Below are positions 36,775 to 43,471 of a stretch of 44,318 bases of DNA, piece by piece. Below the pieces are notes generated by a model. The model worked only from the letters and a program-made list of their open reading frames with translations. It searched no databases and had not been told where the DNA came from. Numbering within the stretch: the first letter of the stretch is position 1; each line of letters starts with the position of its first letter. This stretch comes from Rhodospirillaceae bacterium (GTDB taxonomy: Bacteria; Pseudomonadota; Alphaproteobacteria; Rhodospirillales; JABHCV01), in contig JACNJU010000043.1 in NCBI GenBank assembly GCA_014382375.1, positions 1-44,318 of the forward strand, in the 5' to 3' direction. The translations under genes and the position numbers were made by a program.

Positions 36775-36988
36775 AAGGATCAAGTCCCTCATCAGGAGCC
36801 CCCTCAAGCGTCGGGCGGGGTCTCCGACTCCTTGGCTCGCCGGATAAGCGGCGGCCCGCAGTCGCGGGCTTGATGAACCAAGAATTCATGGCGACAGGAT
36901 ATTCTCCTGCCGCCATTTTAGTTTGACTTCCAGAGGCTTAAGCCAAGAGAGCGGAGCGAACGCCCGGCGACTGAGGGGCTTGATCCTT
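36775..36988 (-). repeat. Palindromic intergenic repeat, copy 2
   Basis: This copy fills the convergent gap between the glucosaminidase and deacetylase genes. The outermost 17 bp are inverted copies of each other (AAGGATCAAGTCCCTCA at 36775; its near-complement at 36972-36988, 16 of 17). The minus strand at 36941-36988 matches copy 1 (1306-1353) at 44 of 48 positions. Internal hairpins include GCCCGC-AGTC-GCGGGC (36854-36869) and the one listed separately as a terminator. There is no coding capacity. Confidence 0.8.
36888..36924 (+). terminator. Probable rho-independent terminator inside repeat copy 2
   Basis: ATGGCG.CAGGA (36888-36899) pairs with TCCTG.CGCCAT (36905-36916) around a short loop, followed by TTTTAGTTT. 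Placed 127 bp after the glucosaminidase stop, it would terminate that transcript and limit read-through into the convergent deacetylase gene. Confidence 0.55.
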
Positions 36989-36993
36989 TATTA

Positions 36994-38040
36994 CTATCTC
37001 TTAAAAAACTGACGCCCAAACCAGTACCAACGACCATCCTTGGCGGGCAGGGTGCAGTTTATCCGGGTGCGGCCTCGCGGCAGGACTTTTTGCATTCTGA
37101 TTTCAATGCGCGTCTGCCCGCCCTCCCCTTCAAGGCGCGAAACATCAAGCTTACCTTCGTGAGAGCCAAAACAGGACAACTGGCTGAGGCTTTTTGTCAG
37201 GGCCTCATCGCCGTTAAGGGTGAAGCCAAAGGCTGGTGGATTGTCGTCACCAGCGTCAATAAACGGGTCGCTCGGAGTGACGTCGACCACGTTCAGGGCA
37301 AGGGCATTTGCGGCCAGCCGGAAACGTTTCATATCACCGTAGGCTTCATTCAGGGCAAAGCGCGGCAGATAATACAGATTCGGGGTTTTGGCGGCGACGC
37401 CCGAATGCTGGCCAAGCCCGGCCTTAAAGCCGGTTGAGCGGACCAACTCGATGACCCGGTCACTGGCTTCACCATAAGGATAGGCAATGAAGGCCGGTTT
37501 TGCGCCAAGCTCTTTCTTGAAGCGCTCGTTGGATTTATCCAGATCGCGGCGATTGGCGAGAACACTGGAGCTCGCCATATGCAGGTGGGAAGCGGTCTGG
37601 CTGCCGATGCCGGCGCCGCCTCGTTGCAACTCACGGATTTGATCCCACGACATGTAACCGCGAATGCCCCGGTCGACAGGATCGGTGGCGACAAACAGCG
37701 TAAAAGGAAAGCCCAGCGCCTTGAAGCGCGGCCAGGCTTTCTCATATACGGACAGGTAGGCATCATCGATGGTGATGGCAACAGCTTTATCGGGAAGCTC
37801 CTGACCATCGCGCAGGGCCTTGATAATATCGGCCAGCGCCATCACCTGATAGCCACCGGATTTTAATTCCTCAAGATGGGCCTCGAACTGGGCGATCTTG
37901 ATGGAGGTTGTCGGGAAATCACCCTCACCAAAACGGTGATACATAAAGATAACGGCCGAATTGCCGGCATGGGCCGGAAGCGGCACGGCGGACAAGACAA
38001 GTACAATGACAAAAAGAACGGACAGAATATGTCGCAGCAC
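36994..38040 (-). CDS. Secreted polysaccharide deacetylase-family protein (NodB-like)
   Basis: This 348-residue protein starts with GTG, which has AAGGGG six bases upstream. A signal peptide follows (LRHILSVLFVIVLVLSAVPL, cleavage after AHA). The longer ATG reading at 38094 would begin inside the repeat element and place 18 charged residues before the signal, so it was rejected. The NodB-like domain has VIFMYHRFGEGDF, AVAITIDDAYLSVYEKAWPR with the Asp-Asp pair (92-93), and GIGSQTASHLHM. In the last motif the usual first metal-binding His of HxxxH is Gln148, with His152 kept. FIAYPYGEAS and a C-terminal strand-rich extension of about 90 residues follow. It probably acts on a periplasmic or cell-wall glycan; activity is uncertain because of the Gln. 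Confidence 0.82.
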   Translation of the reverse strand: MLRHILSVLFVIVLVLSAVPLPAHAGNSAVIFMYHRFGEGDFPTTSIKIAQFEAHLEELKSGGYQVMALADIIKALRDGQELPDKAVAITIDDAYLSVYEKAWPRFKALGFPFTLFVATDPVDRGIRGYMSWDQIRELQRGGAGIGSQTASHLHMASSSVLANRRDLDKSNERFKKELGAKPAFIAYPYGEASDRVIELVRSTGFKAGLGQHSGVAAKTPNLYYLPRFALNEAYGDMKRFRLAANALALNVVDVTPSDPFIDAGDDNPPAFGFTLNGDEALTKSLSQLSCFGSHEGKLDVSRLEGEGGQTRIEIRMQKVLPRGRTRINCTLPAKDGRWYWFGRQFFKR

Positions 38041-38084
38041 GCTAAACCCCTTAATCAATGATATCTCATTTTCCACAGTAATGG

Positions 38085-38292
38085 TTAATACCAAATTGCG
38101 CTAATAATGACCCATAGAGACGGCTTCACAAGGCTTTTGGCAAGGAGCGCTCGGCGCGGCGATGCGTGCGCAAGACGGGCGCAACGCCGTTCAAAAGCCT
38201 TAACGGTGCACCGCATCGCCAGCGGCTTTCCTCCTACTCGACGAACTGCGTAAGCGATCTCTATGGGTTATTATTAATGCAACTTGGTATAA
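38085..38292. mobile_element. MITE-like non-coding element with 35-bp terminal inverted repeats
   Basis: The left arm at 38085-38120 and the right arm at 38258-38292 are inverted copies: TTAATACCAAATTGCG..CCCATAGAGA against TTATACCAAGTTGCAT..CCCATAGAGA, with only a few differences. TAA stands directly outside both TACCAA...TTGGTA ends and may be a 3-bp target duplication. The interior has two further perfect inverted repeats, AAGGCTTTTG (38130) with CAAAAGCCTT (38192), and GGCGATGCG (38158) with CGCATCGCC (38212). These are interleaved rather than nested. There is no open frame of note. It fills most of the 279-bp gap between the deacetylase and nitroreductase genes. Confidence 0.75.
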
Positions 38293-38293
38293 T
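38285..38293 (+). promoter_or_regulatory. Extended -10 promoter at the right end of the MITE-like element
   Basis: TGG-TATAAT is a perfect extended -10 (TGnTATAAT). TTGGTA comes from the element end and TAAT from the flank. It is 26 bp before the nitroreductase ATG; no good -35 lies upstream, as is normal for extended -10 promoters. The left end has the counterpart TGGTATTAA facing the deacetylase gene (minus strand, plus 38085-38093). Confidence 0.5.
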
Positions 38294-38319
38294 GCAAAGC
38301 AAATGAAGGACGAAGCCCG

Positions 38320-38904
38320 ATGAAAGCCGATGATGTGACACTCGACCTGTTGTTTAACAAGGCCCGGACCAGAAACGGCTGGACCGACCAGCCGCTGCCT
38401 GAGGGGATGCTCGAGGATATCTGGAATCTGACCCGCATGGCCCCGACCAGCGCCAACTGCTCACCGGCCCGCATTGTTTTTGTGACCAGTGACGCGGCCA
38501 AGGAAAAACTGCGACCAGCCTTGATGGGCGGCAATGTGGACAAGGTGATGGCGGCTCCGGCAACGGCTATTATTGGCTACGATTTGGAATTTTATGAACA
38601 TCTGGGGAAGTTGTTTCCGCACACGGACGCGCGCGCCTGGTTCGCCGGTAATGACGAACTGATCCAGACCACCGCCTTTCGTAACGGCACCTTGCAAGGC
38701 GCTTATTTTATGATGGCAGCCAGGGCTCTGGGGCTTGATTGCGGACCCCTGTCGGGTTTTGACAACGCCATAGTTGATGCGGATTTCTTTGCAGACACGA
38801 CAGTTAAGTCGAATTTTATTTGTTCCATCGGCTACGGCAACGATGACAACCTGTTTGGACGCAGTCCCCGCTTCAGTTTTGATGAGGCCTGTCGGGTTGA
38901 ATAA
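38320..38904 (+). CDS. Nitroreductase-family protein, RutE-like (malonic semialdehyde reductase-like)
   Basis: This 194-residue FMN-dependent nitroreductase-fold protein is closely similar along its whole length to E. coli RutE, which reduces malonic semialdehyde to 3-hydroxypropionate in pyrimidine breakdown. Shared blocks are ARTRNGWTDQPLPE, PTSANCSPARIVFVTS, LRPALMGGNVDKVMAAPATA, FPHTDARAWFAGN, TAFRNGTLQGAYFMMAARAL and GPLSGFDNAIVDADFF. No other rut gene lies nearby, so it may instead be a general aldehyde or quinone reductase. Its promoter seems to come from the end of the repeat element 26 bp upstream. It converges on the DdpX-like gene with a 6-bp gap. Confidence 0.88.
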   Translation: MKADDVTLDLLFNKARTRNGWTDQPLPEGMLEDIWNLTRMAPTSANCSPARIVFVTSDAAKEKLRPALMGGNVDKVMAAPATAIIGYDLEFYEHLGKLFPHTDARAWFAGNDELIQTTAFRNGTLQGAYFMMAARALGLDCGPLSGFDNAIVDADFFADTTVKSNFICSIGYGNDDNLFGRSPRFSFDEACRVE

Positions 38905-38910
38905 TCAACC

Positions 38911-39468
38911 TCAAACCATCATCGATTGCTCCAGAACACGATCACCCATGACATCATAGGAGCGGCTATCGAAAAGCTGGTAGTGCCACCATTCTTTCAG
39001 ATAACAATCCCAGCCCGCTGCCGTCATTAATCCCAACAGGCGGTAGCGATTTTCCTGGGCGGTCGGGGAAATGTCGGTATTGCCGTGGTGCGACAAGGGG
39101 GTGAAGGCATCAAACGGCGTTCCCATATCAAGAGCCTCGCCGGTCTGGGCGTCAAGGAGCGTTAGATCGATAGCGACCCCCCTTGAATGGGGCGAGCCCC
39201 GATTGGGATCGGTCAGGAAATCCGGATCAGGGGTGTGATCCCAAAGCCTGAATTGGGCTTCGGACGGGCGGAAGGCATCAAAGATCTGAAATCGCCACCC
39301 CTGAACACGTGCAAGGGCGATGGCGCGCCGCAAAAACACTTCGGCATCACCGAGTAAGTAACATCCGGGCCGACAGTAAACCGGCTTGCCGGTGAAGTTG
39401 TCAGCGGTGGCATACATCATGGTGATCGTCACATCGTGGCTTTCGGTGGTAATGGGGATCAGGGTCAT
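38911..39468 (-). CDS. D-alanyl-D-alanine dipeptidase (VanX/DdpX family)
   Basis: This 185-residue zinc peptidase cleaves D-Ala-D-Ala. The family signature is visible in order: MYATADNFTGKPVY, FQIFDAFRPSEAQFRLW, the zinc site SPHSRGVAIDLTL with His94 and Asp101, and KEWWHYQLF with Glu159 as general base and His162 as third ligand. It has no signal peptide, so it should be cytoplasmic like DdpX, allowing use of D-Ala-D-Ala from wall turnover as a nutrient. There are no vanHA-like genes, so resistance is not implied. The start at 39468 gives the normal length; the frame runs 40 codons further upstream, into the tsaB gene. The ribosome binding site is weak. It diverges from tsaB. Confidence 0.9.
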   Translation of the reverse strand: MTLIPITTESHDVTITMMYATADNFTGKPVYCRPGCYLLGDAEVFLRRAIALARVQGWRFQIFDAFRPSEAQFRLWDHTPDPDFLTDPNRGSPHSRGVAIDLTLLDAQTGEALDMGTPFDAFTPLSHHGNTDISPTAQENRYRLLGLMTAAGWDCYLKEWWHYQLFDSRSYDVMGDRVLEQSMMV

Positions 39469-39482
39469 GGTTAAGAGGAGCC

Positions 39483-39510
39483 TTGTTGTTGACGAGAATC
39501 GCAGTATAAC
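39483..39510 (+). promoter_or_regulatory. Candidate sigma-70 promoter for tsaB-rimI
   Basis: TTGTTG (39483-39488), a 16-bp spacer and TATAAC (39505-39510) lie 29 bp before the tsaB ATG, which also has AAGG five bases upstream. Confidence 0.45.
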
Positions 39511-39539
39511 CCTCTCATTAACAAGCGGAGCAAGGCAAG

Positions 39540-40235
39540 ATGCGGATTTTGGCCATGGACACGTCGACCAGCGCTTGCTCGGTGGCACTGTGGTGTGACG
39601 GCGCTATCGTCAGCTATCGCCTGAGTGAAATGTCCCGTGGTCAGGCAGAAGCCCTGGCCCCGATGATCGCCGCTGTGTTGGACGAAGCTGGTTTGAACGC
39701 AAGCGCGCTTGATTTACTGGCCGTGACGGTTGGTCCCGGGGCGTTTACGGGTTTGCGCATAGGCCTTGCCACGGCCCGCGCCCTGGCGCTGGCAGCGGAT
39801 GTTCCCTGTCTTGGTTTGAGCACGACGGAAGTGATCGCCCAGGGGGTTGATGAAAACGCATGGCCCGACGGATGTTTATTGGTAGCGCTGGATTCGAAGC
39901 GCTCTGATATCTATGTGCAGATGTTTTCAAAACCGGGTCAGGCGGCAGGTGAACCACAGGCCATTGAGCCTGAAAAGCTGGGCCAGTGGCTCGGTGATGT
40001 CTCAGGCCACATTGGTGTTGTTGGCGACGCCGGTGCGGTGGCGCTTGTCGCCCTGTCTGAAAAGGCAAATGATGTTTTCGCCGTTGATGCTTCCGGCGTC
40101 CCGGATGCCAGGGCGGTGGCGGCCCTTGCTGCGCAGCGCTGGAACGTTGGCGATCCGACCCCCTCGCCAACGCCCCTTTATCTGCGTCCACCGGATGCCA
40201 AGCTGCCCCGCGATGGCGGCAGACTACGCCCATGA
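39540..40235 (+). CDS. tsaB: tRNA threonylcarbamoyladenosine biosynthesis protein TsaB
   Basis: TsaB is the non-catalytic partner of TsaD in the threonylcarbamoyl transfer that makes t6A37 in ANN-decoding tRNAs. The 231-residue ASKHA-fold protein opens MRILAMDTSTSACSVALW and has the TsaB hallmark VTVGPGAFTGLRIGLATARA (about residues 62-81) and LVALDSKRSDIYVQMF. It overlaps rimI by ATGA, the usual bacterial arrangement for these two genes. tsaD is not in the window. A candidate promoter is at 39483-39510. Confidence 0.95.
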   Translation: MRILAMDTSTSACSVALWCDGAIVSYRLSEMSRGQAEALAPMIAAVLDEAGLNASALDLLAVTVGPGAFTGLRIGLATARALALAADVPCLGLSTTEVIAQGVDENAWPDGCLLVALDSKRSDIYVQMFSKPGQAAGEPQAIEPEKLGQWLGDVSGHIGVVGDAGAVALVALSEKANDVFAVDASGVPDARAVAALAAQRWNVGDPTPSPTPLYLRPPDAKLPRDGGRLRP

Positions 40236-40687
40236 AAGCTGAAATTATTGAAGTCGGCATCGCCCACGCTGAGGTTATTTCGGCCCTGCACGGGGGCTGT
40301 TTTGATATCCCGTGGGAGCACAAGGCAATTACTGAAATCCTTGCCATGCCGGGTGCCAGTGCGTTGATTGCCAGCACAGACGATCTGCCACAGGGCTTTG
40401 CCTTGTTCCGCCTGGTCGCCGATGAGGCTGAAATAATCAGCATCGGCGTTTTACCTAAGGCCCGACGTGGCGGACTGGCAGGGCGGCTTATGCTGGCATT
40501 AATCGATCACACGACAAAGCAGGGAGCGGCAAAAATATTCCTCGAGGTGGGTGAAGATAATCTGGCTGCCCGGGCGCTCTATGAAAAGGGCGGCTTCTCG
40601 ATTGTCGGAAGGCGCAAGGGGTATTACGACAACGGTGGAAAAAAAAGCGATGCTTTTATTTACAATCTCGAAATAACAAGCAAGTAA
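40232..40687 (+). CDS. rimI: Ribosomal protein S18-alanine N-acetyltransferase (GNAT family)
   Basis: RimI acetylates the N-terminal alanine of ribosomal protein S18. The 151-residue GNAT protein has ALHGGCFDIPWEHKAITEIL at the N-terminus. The acetyl-CoA binding strand and loop are ISIGVLPKARRGGLAGRLML, matching the R/Q-x-x-G-x-G/A pattern, and the C-terminal IFLEVGEDNLAARALYEKGG and RRKGYYDNG are RimI-like. Assignment rests on these motifs and on the coupled position after tsaB. Other small GNAT activities cannot be excluded, but the context makes RimI by far the best call. It converges on the TusA-like gene 37 bp later. Confidence 0.92.
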   Translation: MKAEIIEVGIAHAEVISALHGGCFDIPWEHKAITEILAMPGASALIASTDDLPQGFALFRLVADEAEIISIGVLPKARRGGLAGRLMLALIDHTTKQGAAKIFLEVGEDNLAARALYEKGGFSIVGRRKGYYDNGGKKSDAFIYNLEITSK

Positions 40688-40724
40688 TAAAGAAAAATAT
40701 CTAAAAGTACCGAAGATTCTAAAG

Positions 40725-40979
40725 TTACCTTTTGCGGATCACCAATCGATGGATTCCATCGTCTGTGATGGTCTCGGCTTCGGGTTCCATACTGACCACT
40801 TCATGGCCCATATCAAGCACTGAACGAGGGACATTTTCCAGGGGTTCTATGCCCTGTAGGCGCACTTCAGCCAGTTCGCCCAGGGCCATTTTTTCGATCA
40901 ACAGCTTGGTCCGAACAAAAGTCATGGGGCATGTCTCTGGCGTAATATCCAGGAAGAAGTCGGGGTCTATCGGATTCAT
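40725..40979 (-). CDS. TusA/SirA-like sulfurtransferase-family protein
   Basis: This 84-residue protein of the TusA fold has the characteristic Cys-Pro motif: FFLDITPETCPMTFVRTKLL with Cys17, the residue that carries persulfide in TusA. The middle IEKMALGELAEVRLQG and ENVPRSVLDMGHEVVSME complete the alpha/beta sandwich. The family covers tRNA thiolation, sulfur delivery and metabolism roles; which one applies cannot be told, and no tus, sox or moa gene is adjacent. The start at 40979 leaves the usual short leader; an ATG at 41000 is an alternative. It diverges from mucR across a 70-95 bp region with a good plus-strand promoter. Confidence 0.85.
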   Translation of the reverse strand: MNPIDPDFFLDITPETCPMTFVRTKLLIEKMALGELAEVRLQGIEPLENVPRSVLDMGHEVVSMEPEAETITDDGIHRLVIRKR

Positions 40980-41009
40980 TCTTTGCTTGTTTTTATTCAT
41001 GCTTATAAC

Positions 41010-41038
41010 TTGCGATTGGGATGTGTGTTCTTTATATA
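41010..41038 (+). promoter_or_regulatory. Candidate sigma-70 promoter for mucR
   Basis: TTGCGA (41010-41015), a 17-bp spacer and TATATA (41033-41038) lie 36 bp before the mucR ATG. The -35 equals the ppa one and differs by one base from that proposed for dnaK. The AT-rich surroundings (TTATATATTACTTAAT) are the kind of T/A-rich target that MucR proteins bind, so autoregulation is plausible. Confidence 0.5.
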
Positions 41039-41073
41039 TTACTTAATCATAAATTTACTGGAATTTTCTGAAA

Positions 41074-41496
41074 ATGAGCGACAAGCCAAACATAAATGAG
41101 GTGCTGGAACTAACGACCGAGATTGTCTCGGCCCATGTCGGCAATAATACGGTTGCCGTCAGTGACCTGCCCAATCTTATACAGGAAGTATATAAAACCC
41201 TGTCTTCTATTGGAAGCGAACAGGGCCCGGCGGAGCGTCCGCGCCCGGCCGTTGCGGTTAAAAAGTCAATTTTTCCTGATTACATCGTCTGTCTGGAAGA
41301 TGGTAAAAAGCTTAAAATGCTGAAGCGCCACCTGAAAACATCTTACAATATGTCGCCTGAAGAGTATCGTGAACGCTGGAACCTGGGTGCGGATTATCCG
41401 ATGGTTGCCCCGAATTATGCTAAACACCGCTCCAACCTGGCAAAGAAAATCGGGCTTGGAACCAAACCTCGTAAAGGTCGGGGCAAGGCTGCCTAG
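41074..41496 (+). CDS. mucR: Ros/MucR-family transcriptional regulator
   Basis: MucR/Ros proteins are alphaproteobacterial zinc-finger or H-NS-like regulators of exopolysaccharide, motility and cell-cycle genes, binding AT-rich DNA. The 140-residue length is typical. The N-terminal oligomerisation region has ELTTEIVSAHVGNNTVAVSD and LPNLIQEVYKTL. The DNA-binding core is FPDYIVCLEDGKKLKMLKRHL followed by NMSPEEYRERW, DYPMVAPNYAKHRSNLAKKI and a basic tail. In the finger, the second Cys of CxxC is replaced (CLED), as in many MucR proteins. Which genes it controls cannot be seen. Fur follows 37 bp later and may be co-transcribed. Confidence 0.93.
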   Translation: MSDKPNINEVLELTTEIVSAHVGNNTVAVSDLPNLIQEVYKTLSSIGSEQGPAERPRPAVAVKKSIFPDYIVCLEDGKKLKMLKRHLKTSYNMSPEEYRERWNLGADYPMVAPNYAKHRSNLAKKIGLGTKPRKGRGKAA

Positions 41497-41533
41497 GCAG
41501 CTGTTTTCAGCAAATGGAAGTTATGAGCCTTAA

Positions 41534-41962
41534 ATGACGGCGATATCACGGATCGAGCAGATCTGCATAGACAAGGGCATGAAGATGACCGGCCAGCGCC
41601 GGGTTATCGCCCGGGTTCTTTCAGAATCAGACGATCATCCCAATGTTGATGAAGTGTATCACCGGGCCTCGGTCATCGACTCGAAAATTTCCATCGCTAC
41701 GGTTTATCGGACAGTTCGTCTGTTCGAGGAAGCTGCGATCCTTGAAAAGCATGATTTTGGCGATGGAAGTGCCCGTTATGAAGAAGCCACCGACGACCAC
41801 CACGATCACCTGATCAATGTTCGAAGTGGCTCGGTTCTTGAATTTCATAACGAGGAGATAGAGGTCCTGCAGCGCAAGATCGCTGCAAGTCATGGCCTCA
41901 AACTTGTCGGACACAGGCTCGAGCTTTACGGCGTCCCTTTGGGCGACGATGAAAAGGAGTGA
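41534..41962 (+). CDS. fur: Ferric uptake regulator Fur (Fur family)
   Basis: This is a metal-responsive repressor of the Fur family. The 142-residue protein has the winged helix with MTGQRRVIARVLSESDDHP, VYHRASVIDSKISIATVYRT and VRLFEEAAILEKHDF. The dimerisation domain has metal-site residues HHDHLINV (His89, His90, Asp91, His92). The CxxC structural zinc site of E. coli Fur is absent (INVRSGS in its place), which is usual in alphaproteobacteria. The ending HRLELYGVPL is characteristic of Fur rather than Irr or Zur. Its position before miaB is conserved in related genomes. Whether it responds to Fe or Mn is unknown; alphaproteobacterial Fur proteins are often Mn-responsive (Mur). Confidence 0.88.
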   Translation: MTAISRIEQICIDKGMKMTGQRRVIARVLSESDDHPNVDEVYHRASVIDSKISIATVYRTVRLFEEAAILEKHDFGDGSARYEEATDDHHDHLINVRSGSVLEFHNEEIEVLQRKIAASHGLKLVGHRLELYGVPLGDDEKE

Positions 41963-42073
41963 TCTAAGGCACGTGCGCAACCAGCTTGAAACACCCAAAC
42001 ACAGTGTTACCATTTTCTCAGATAATGTGCCCGCGCAAGCCATGACTTTTTGGTATAAGGACGGGCCTGACAC

Positions 42074-43471
42074 TTGACCAGGAAACTGCATATCAAGACC
42101 TACGGCTGTCAGATGAACGTCTATGACTCGGCCCGGATGACTGATGTCCTGCTGCCTTTGGGGTACCAGGTAACGGATCATCCCGATGATGCCGATATGG
42201 TCATTCTCAATACCTGCCATATCCGTGAAAAAGCGGCCGAAAAAGTATATTCGGAACTGGGACGCCTGAACCGTACCAAACAGTACAGGCAAGATCAGGG
42301 GTTGGATATGATTTTGGCTGTTGCGGGTTGTGTCGCCCAGGCCGAGGGTGATGAAATATTGCGCCGGGCGCCATTTGTCGATCTGGTTTTCGGGCCACAG
42401 ACCTATCACAATCTGCCTGAAATGATCGCCCGTACCTCGCGTCAGGGCGGGACTGTGTTGAATACGGATTTCACGGTCGAGGCAAAGTTTGACCATCTGC
42501 CTGAAACGACTGCGGATAGCGGCGCGCTTGATGGTGCGTCGGCTTTCCTGACCGTTCAGGAAGGCTGCGATAAATTTTGCGCTTTTTGTGTCGTTCCCTA
42601 TACACGGGGCGCGGAATTCTCGCGCAGGCCCGCTGAAATCCTTGAAGAAGCGCACAGACTTGTTGATCTTGGCGTTAAGGAAGTCACCCTGCTGGGTCAG
42701 AATGTCAACAGCTATCACGGACTCAGTGGTGATGAACATGAATGGGGACTGGGCCGTCTGATCCGGGCAACAAGCGAAATCGCCGGGGTCGAGCGGATCA
42801 GGTACACCACGTCTTATCCGGCGGATGTTGATGACGCCCTGATCGCCGCTCATCGGGATGTGGAGCAGTTGATGCCGTTCCTGCACCTGCCGGTTCAGTC
42901 GGGATCGGACAGGATCCTTAAGGCCATGAACCGGCGTCATGGTGCCGATGATTATCGGGCTTTGGTCGAAAGGTTGCGTGCGGCGCGCCCCGACCTTGCG
43001 CTGTCGTCGGACTTTATTGTCGGCTTTCCCGGTGAAACCGATGACGATTTCAAGGCGACAATGAAACTGGTCGAGGACATCGGTTTTATTCAGGCATACT
43101 CATTTAAATACAGTCCGCGACCGGGAACCCCGGCGGCGACGCTTGAAAATCAAATCGACGAAGCCCTTAAAGGGGAACGACTGGCCATTTTGCAAGAGTC
43201 CCTGAACGCCCAGCAACTGGCATTTAACAAAAGCTGCGTTGGGTCCGTGATGCCGGTTCTGCTCGACAGGCTGGGACGAAAAGCCGGGCAGATGGTCGGG
43301 CGCAGCCCCTTTATGCAGCCAGTTCACGTTACCGCGCCTGAGGAATTGTTCGGAACCATCGTCGGCTTGTGTATAGAAGAAGGCAAAGCCAACAGCCTGG
43401 CCGGATCACTATCGGAAGGGGATATTTCGTCTTCCAGAAACCCCAAACAACATAAAGAGAACGCCGCATGA
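42074..43471 (+). CDS. miaB: tRNA-2-methylthio-N6-dimethylallyladenosine synthase MiaB
   Basis: MiaB is a radical-SAM methylthiotransferase that adds the 2-methylthio group to i6A37 of tRNAs reading UNN codons. In 465 residues the N-terminal cluster ligands are Cys12 (KTYGCQMN), Cys48 ([10 protein letters not shown]) and Cys86 (AGCVAQ). The radical-SAM cluster is Cys165, Cys169 and Cys172 ([16 protein letters not shown]). QNVNSYHG and HLPVQSGSD are further signatures, and a TRAM domain ends the protein. The start is TTG: an in-frame TGA lies two codons upstream at 42068, and the next Met would lose Cys12, so TTG is the only reasonable choice. AAGGA lies about 12 bases upstream. It overlaps phoH as ATGA. 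Confidence 0.96.
   Translation: MTRKLHIKTYGCQMNVYDSARMTDVLLPLGYQVTDHPDDADMVILNTCHIREKAAEKVYSELGRLNRTKQYRQDQGLDMILAVAGCVAQAEGDEILRRAPFVDLVFGPQTYHNLPEMIARTSRQGGTVLNTDFTVEAKFDHLPETTADSGALDGASAFLTVQEGCDKFCAFCVVPYTRGAEFSRRPAEILEEAHRLVDLGVKEVTLLGQNVNSYHGLSGDEHEWGLGRLIRATSEIAGVERIRYTTSYPADVDDALIAAHRDVEQLMPFLHLPVQSGSDRILKAMNRRHGADDYRALVERLRAARPDLALSSDFIVGFPGETDDDFKATMKLVEDIGFIQAYSFKYSPRPGTPAATLENQIDEALKGERLAILQESLNAQQLAFNKSCVGSVMPVLLDRLGRKAGQMVGRSPFMQPVHVTAPEELFGTIVGLCIEEGKANSLAGSLSEGDISSSRNPKQHKENAA

Noticed and set aside
38041-38094. ATG start for the deacetylase at 38094
   Set aside because: It would begin inside the repeat-element arm and put 18 charged residues before a clear signal peptide; GTG at 38040 has AAGGGG six bases upstream.
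41523-41537. Four-codon frame ATG-AGC-CTT-AAA-TGA overlapping the fur start
   Set aside because: Its only ribosome binding site (GGAAG) is two bases from the ATG, too close to work; no leader peptide can be claimed.
41627-42940. 437-residue open frame antisense to fur and miaB
   Set aside because: Both sense genes are certain by motifs, and the antisense product has no family features.
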